DNA from: an uncultured Flavobacterium sp.
GTDB lineage: Bacteria > Bacteroidota > Bacteroidia > Flavobacteriales > Flavobacteriaceae
Direction: 5' to 3'
Assembly (NCBI RefSeq): GCF_937967675.1
Contig: NZ_CALBSN010000157.1
Location: forward strand, 1 to 36,284
DNA length: 36,284 nucleotides
Part shown: positions 33,328 through 36,284 of the stretch, piece by piece
How the letters are laid out: every line of letters begins with the position of its first letter
Numbering within the stretch: position 1 is the first letter of the stretch
Notes under the pieces: generated by a model
What the model saw: the letters and a program-made list of their open reading frames with translations, nothing else
Database searches by the model: none
What the model was told of the DNA's origin: nothing
Position numbers and translations under genes: made by a program

Positions 33328-33642
33328 TTAAACTTTTACAGATAACCATTTATCAACTAAAGACGCGAAATGACTCGTTAATGGTGTAGATTCTCCATCT
33401 ATTGTCAGACTTTCAACTTCTAAATCTATTAGTAAATCAATTATGTCGTTTAATTGTTTTTTTGATAAATCTATCTTGTAATGATTGGTTTCTATATCTT
33501 CCTTTCTATTGTGTTTTTCTGGTTTAGGAATTTTGTTGTTGTTTAAAATGTCGAGAAGCTTGTCAACTAAAGCATCATTTTTAGTTTTTACCAATTCGTT
33601 AATTGTAGATTTAATAGTAAGATAATCAATGATGTTTTTCAT
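33328..33642 (-). CDS. Hypothetical protein, 104 aa
   Basis: No family recognised. Helical and charged, with a hydrophobic repeat in IIDLLIDLEVESL. No signal peptide, membrane segment or Cys/His metal motif. It starts 20 bp after the DusB stop on the same strand and is probably co-transcribed with it. The open frame and spacing support a real gene; function is unknown. Confidence 0.6.
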   Translation of the reverse strand: MKNIIDYLTIKSTINELVKTKNDALVDKLLDILNNNKIPKPEKHNRKEDIETNHYKIDLSKKQLNDIIDLLIDLEVESLTIDGESTPLTSHFASLVDKWLSVKV

Positions 33643-33662
33643 TTTTGTTTACTTACATTAAA

Positions 33663-34658
33663 TTACCCTTCAAAAACATAATCCGCATACACTTGCTCAA
33701 TCTCAGTAAATACATCTAATAATTGATTGATGCCTTCTGTGGTAACCAATTTTTGTTTGTATTCTTTAAAACCGTGAATACCTTTGAAATAATTGGTATA
33801 ATGACGACGCATTTCGTTGATACCTAAGCGTTCGCCTTTCCATTCGATACTCCAAATTAAGTGATTTCTTGCGGCTTCAATTCGGTCGTTCATGCTTGGA
33901 GGTGCTAATTTTTCTCCTGTGGCGAAATAATGTTTAATTTCATTAAAAATCCAAGGATAGCCAATCGCAGCGCGACCAATCATCATGCCATCTAATCCGT
34001 ATTTGTTTTTGTATTCCAAAGCTTTTTCAGGAGAATCGATATCGCCATTTCCAAAAATTGGCATCGTAATTCTCGGATTTTCCTTCACACGTTGAATGTG
34101 CGACCAATCGGAATGCCCTTTGTACATCTGTGCACGAGTTCTCGCGTGAATGGTTAAAGCCTGAACACCTATATCTTGCAAACGCTCGGCAACTTCGTCA
34201 ATATTAATCGAATTTTCATCCCAACCCAAACGCGTTTTTACAGTAACAGGTAAACTTGTTCCTTTGATAACGGCTTTTGTTAAACGAATCATCAAATCCA
34301 CATCTTTTAAAACCCCAGCGCCAGCACCTTTACAAACTACTTTTTTTACTGGACAACCAAAATTGATGTCAACTAAGTCAGGTTGAACCGTATCTACAAT
34401 TTTAGCACTCATTTCCATAGCCTCTTCATCACCACCAAAAATCTGAATTCCAACTGGGCGTTCGTAATCGAAAATATCCAATTTTTGTTTGCTTTTCATG
34501 GCATCACGAATCAATCCTTCCGAAGAAATAAATTCAGAATACATTAAATCAGCGCCATGTAATTTGCATAAACGACGAAATGGTGGATCGCTCACATCTT
34601 CCATTGGGGCTAATAATAAAGGAAAATCGGGTAGTATGATGTTACCAATTTTAGGCAT
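33663..34658 (-). CDS. dusB: tRNA-dihydrouridine synthase, DusB type
   Basis: 331 aa FMN enzyme reducing uridine in tRNA. Motifs: LLLAPMEDVSDPPFRRLC at 14-31, active-site NFGCP with C102, KGAGAGVL, TVKTRLGWD, LTIHARTRAQMYKGHSDW and the FMN-phosphate region IFGNGDI. The C-terminal helical domain (EMRRHYTNYFKG) fits the family. Assigned to the DusB branch from the NFGCPVKKVV-GAG pattern and length. Upstream, TATTTTTG on the minus strand (34684-34677) is a -7 box. Confidence 0.93.
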   Translation of the reverse strand: MPKIGNIILPDFPLLLAPMEDVSDPPFRRLCKLHGADLMYSEFISSEGLIRDAMKSKQKLDIFDYERPVGIQIFGGDEEAMEMSAKIVDTVQPDLVDINFGCPVKKVVCKGAGAGVLKDVDLMIRLTKAVIKGTSLPVTVKTRLGWDENSINIDEVAERLQDIGVQALTIHARTRAQMYKGHSDWSHIQRVKENPRITMPIFGNGDIDSPEKALEYKNKYGLDGMMIGRAAIGYPWIFNEIKHYFATGEKLAPPSMNDRIEAARNHLIWSIEWKGERLGINEMRRHYTNYFKGIHGFKEYKQKLVTTEGINQLLDVFTEIEQVYADYVFEG

Positions 34659-34676
34659 GGTGCTTCAATTTTTTTG

Positions 34677-34684
34677 CAAAAATA
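34677..34684 (-). promoter_or_regulatory. -7 element of dusB
   Basis: TATTTTTG on the minus strand, 18 bp before the ATG at 34658, matching TAnnTTTG; no -33 TTG at standard spacing. Confidence 0.45.
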
Positions 34685-34721
34685 CGACAAGATTTTTTAA
34701 TTATTGTTTTTTTAAGTTTTT

Positions 34722-34873
34722 ACCACATAGAAACATAGTTGATTTGGAATGAAAAATAGAAGCTTCGCTTTAAGATAGTTTACATAGGTTTTCAAGATTA
34801 TAGGAGCCTATGTACGAATGCAAATACTATGAATTCCTCTAGCCTTTATTAAAAATCTATGTTTCTATTTGGT
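34722..34873. repeat. 152-bp intergenic element with terminal inverted repeats
   Basis: The 341-bp stretch between dusB and lepA has no gene. It holds an element bounded by ACCACATAGAAACATAG (34722-34738) and its inverse CTATGTTTCTATTTGGT (34857-34873), 16 of 17 positions paired. Inside, TACATAGG (34781-34788) and CCTATGTA (34807-34814) form a second, perfect inverted repeat. No coding capacity. It could be a MITE-like or RAYT-dependent element. Confidence 0.6.
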
Positions 34874-34907
34874 TTGTATTCTTTTTTAGTGTTTGCTGTT
34901 GCTTTTG

Positions 34908-34940
34908 TTGATATACAATCAAAACTTTAGCTTATATTTG
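34908..34940 (+). promoter_or_regulatory. Promoter of lepA
   Basis: TTG (34908-34910), 22-bp spacer, TATATTTG (34933-34940), an exact -7 match. It gives a leader of about 50 nt before the ATG at 35000. Confidence 0.6.
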
Positions 34941-34999
34941 CAGATTAATTGTTCGAAAGAATTGCTATTGAAATTTGAACTTGACATTGAACTTGAAGA

Positions 35000-36284
35000 A
35001 TGAAACACATTAGAAATTTCTGCATTATTGCACACATTGACCACGGGAAAAGTACGTTAGCTGACAGATTGTTGAGTGCTACACAAACCGTTTCGGCTCG
35101 TGAAGAAAAAGCTCAGTTGCTAGATAACATGGACTTAGAGCGCGAACGTGGGATTACCATAAAAAGTCACGCCATTCAAATGGAGTACAAATACAAAGGA
35201 GAAGATTATATCTTAAACTTAATTGATACTCCAGGTCACGTGGATTTCTCATACGAGGTTTCGCGTTCGATAGCCGCTTGTGAAGGTGCTTTGTTGATTG
35301 TGGATGCGGCGCAAAGTATTCAGGCACAAACGATTTCGAATTTGTATTTGGCTTTGGAAAATGATTTGGAAATTATTCCAGTTTTAAATAAAGTGGATTT
35401 ACCAAGTGCTAATCCTGAAGAAGTTAGTGATGATATTATCGATTTATTAGGATGTAAATTAGAAGACATTATTCACGCTTCTGGAAAAACAGGTTTTGGT
35501 GTTGAAAATATTTTAGCAGCTATTATTGAGAAAATTCCAGCTCCAAAAGGAGATCCAAACGAGCCACTTCAAGCTTTGATTTTTGATTCACATTACAATC
35601 CTTTTAGAGGAATTGAAGTTATTTTCCGTGTTCTTAATGGAGAAATCAAAAAAGGTCAGAAGATTAAATTCATGGCTACTGGGAACGAATATTATGCGGA
35701 TGAAGTTGGTACATTGAAATTAAATCAAGTTCCTAAAAATGTGATTTCTGCTGGAGACGTAGGCTATTTAGTTTCGGGAATTAAAGAAGCTAAAGAAGTA
35801 AAAGTAGGAGATACGATTACCGATGCAAAAGAGCCAACAAAAAATGCAATTTTAGGATTTGAAGATGTAAAACCAATGGTTTTTGCTGGAATTTATCCAG
35901 TAGATACAGAAGATTACGAAGACTTGCGTGCTTCGATGGAAAAATTACAATTGAACGATGCTTCGTTAGTTTTTCAAGCGGAGAGTTCGGCGGCTTTAGG
36001 ATTTGGTTTCCGTTGTGGATTCTTAGGAATGTTGCACATGGAAATTATTCAAGAGCGTTTAGAGCGTGAGTTCGATATGACCGTTATTACTACGGTTCCT
36101 AACGTTTCGTATCATGCGTTTACTAAAAAAGAACCGGATACGATTTTAATTGTAAACAATCCTTCGGATTTACCAGAGCCTTCAAAATTAGATAGAGTAG
36201 AAGAGCCTTATATCAAAGCAACTATCATTACAAAATCAGATTTCGTAGGAAACGTAATGAGTTTGTGTATTGAAAAACGTGGTT
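35000..36284 (+). CDS. lepA: Elongation factor 4 (LepA), 3' end outside window
   Basis: 428 complete codons are present of about 600. The GTPase motifs are intact: G1 AHIDHGKST, G2 region ERGITI, G3 DTPGHVDFSYEV, G4 NKVD, G5 ASGKTG. After the G domain come the EF-Tu-like domain 2 (FDSHYNPFRGIEVIFRVLNG) and domain 3 with GFGFRCGFLGMLHMEI, typical of LepA. It is a translational GTPase acting on stalled or back-translocating ribosomes. The frame runs off the window edge, so the C-terminal LepA-specific domain is not visible. Confidence 0.95.
   Translation, partial: MKHIRNFCIIAHIDHGKSTLADRLLSATQTVSAREEKAQLLDNMDLERERGITIKSHAIQMEYKYKGEDYILNLIDTPGHVDFSYEVSRSIAACEGALLIVDAAQSIQAQTISNLYLALENDLEIIPVLNKVDLPSANPEEVSDDIIDLLGCKLEDIIHASGKTGFGVENILAAIIEKIPAPKGDPNEPLQALIFDSHYNPFRGIEVIFRVLNGEIKKGQKIKFMATGNEYYADEVGTLKLNQVPKNVISAGDVGYLVSGIKEAKEVKVGDTITDAKEPTKNAILGFEDVKPMVFAGIYPVDTEDYEDLRASMEKLQLNDASLVFQAESSAALGFGFRCGFLGMLHMEIIQERLEREFDMTVITTVPNVSYHAFTKKEPDTILIVNNPSDLPEPSKLDRVEEPYIKATIITKSDFVGNVMSLCIEKRG

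Noticed and set aside
1..36284. CRISPR array, insertion sequence or prophage
   Set aside because: I saw no regularly spaced direct repeats with unique spacers, no transposase or integrase, and no phage structural gene in the window.

Overview
The window looks like chromosomal DNA of a member of the Flavobacteriaceae, probably Flavobacterium or a close relative. The signs are low GC, SusC/SusD proteins, a type IX secretion C-terminal signal (YPNP...IYNITGQ...GMYLIKI), promoters of the Bacteroidota type (TAnnTTTG at -7), flavobacterial intergenic palindromes, and a mevalonate pathway. It opens with the 3' part of a tRNA-Leu(UAG) and closes inside lepA.

Region 1 (about 160-21010) is a starch/maltodextrin utilisation locus. 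A leftward operon encodes SusC, SusD, a SusE-like lipoprotein and a type-IX-secreted GH13 amylase. Divergent from it are a LacI-family regulator and a rightward operon: MFS sugar importer, beta-phosphoglucomutase, GH65 maltose phosphorylase, GH97 alpha-glucosidase (SusB-like), periplasmic GH13 (SusA-like), an esterase and a GH13 lipoprotein. The inferred route is: the secreted amylase cuts starch, SusC/D import the oligosaccharides, SusB/SusA trim them in the periplasm, the MFS protein imports maltose, and GH65 plus beta-PGM turn it into glucose and glucose-6-phosphate. A perfect 14-bp palindrome, CGAAAACGTTTTCG, between susC and lacI is the likely operator.

Region 2 (21099-26579) holds an HI0933-type flavoprotein, three envelope lipoproteins with LPP20-like or TPR domains that resemble the flagellar H-ring set FlgO/P/T in layout but have no known job here, and a TspO protein.

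Region 3 (26662-32790) is an isoprenoid operon: diphosphomevalonate decarboxylase, a mevalonate-kinase-like GHMP kinase, a UbiA prenyltransferase and an RluB-type pseudouridine synthase with its own promoter. Two unrelated modules sit inside it: a RelE/ParE toxin-antitoxin pair, and a soluble histidine kinase plus a response regulator whose output domain is a PD-(D/E)XK (Mrr-like) nuclease. This last pair (29259-30937) is the most unusual item: it reads as a phosphorelay-controlled nuclease, plausibly for anti-phage defence, and is visibly more AT-rich than its neighbours.

Region 4 (32854-36284) holds an NTF2-like protein, a small unknown protein, DusB, a repeat-rich intergenic stretch with a 152-bp inverted-repeat element, and the start of lepA.
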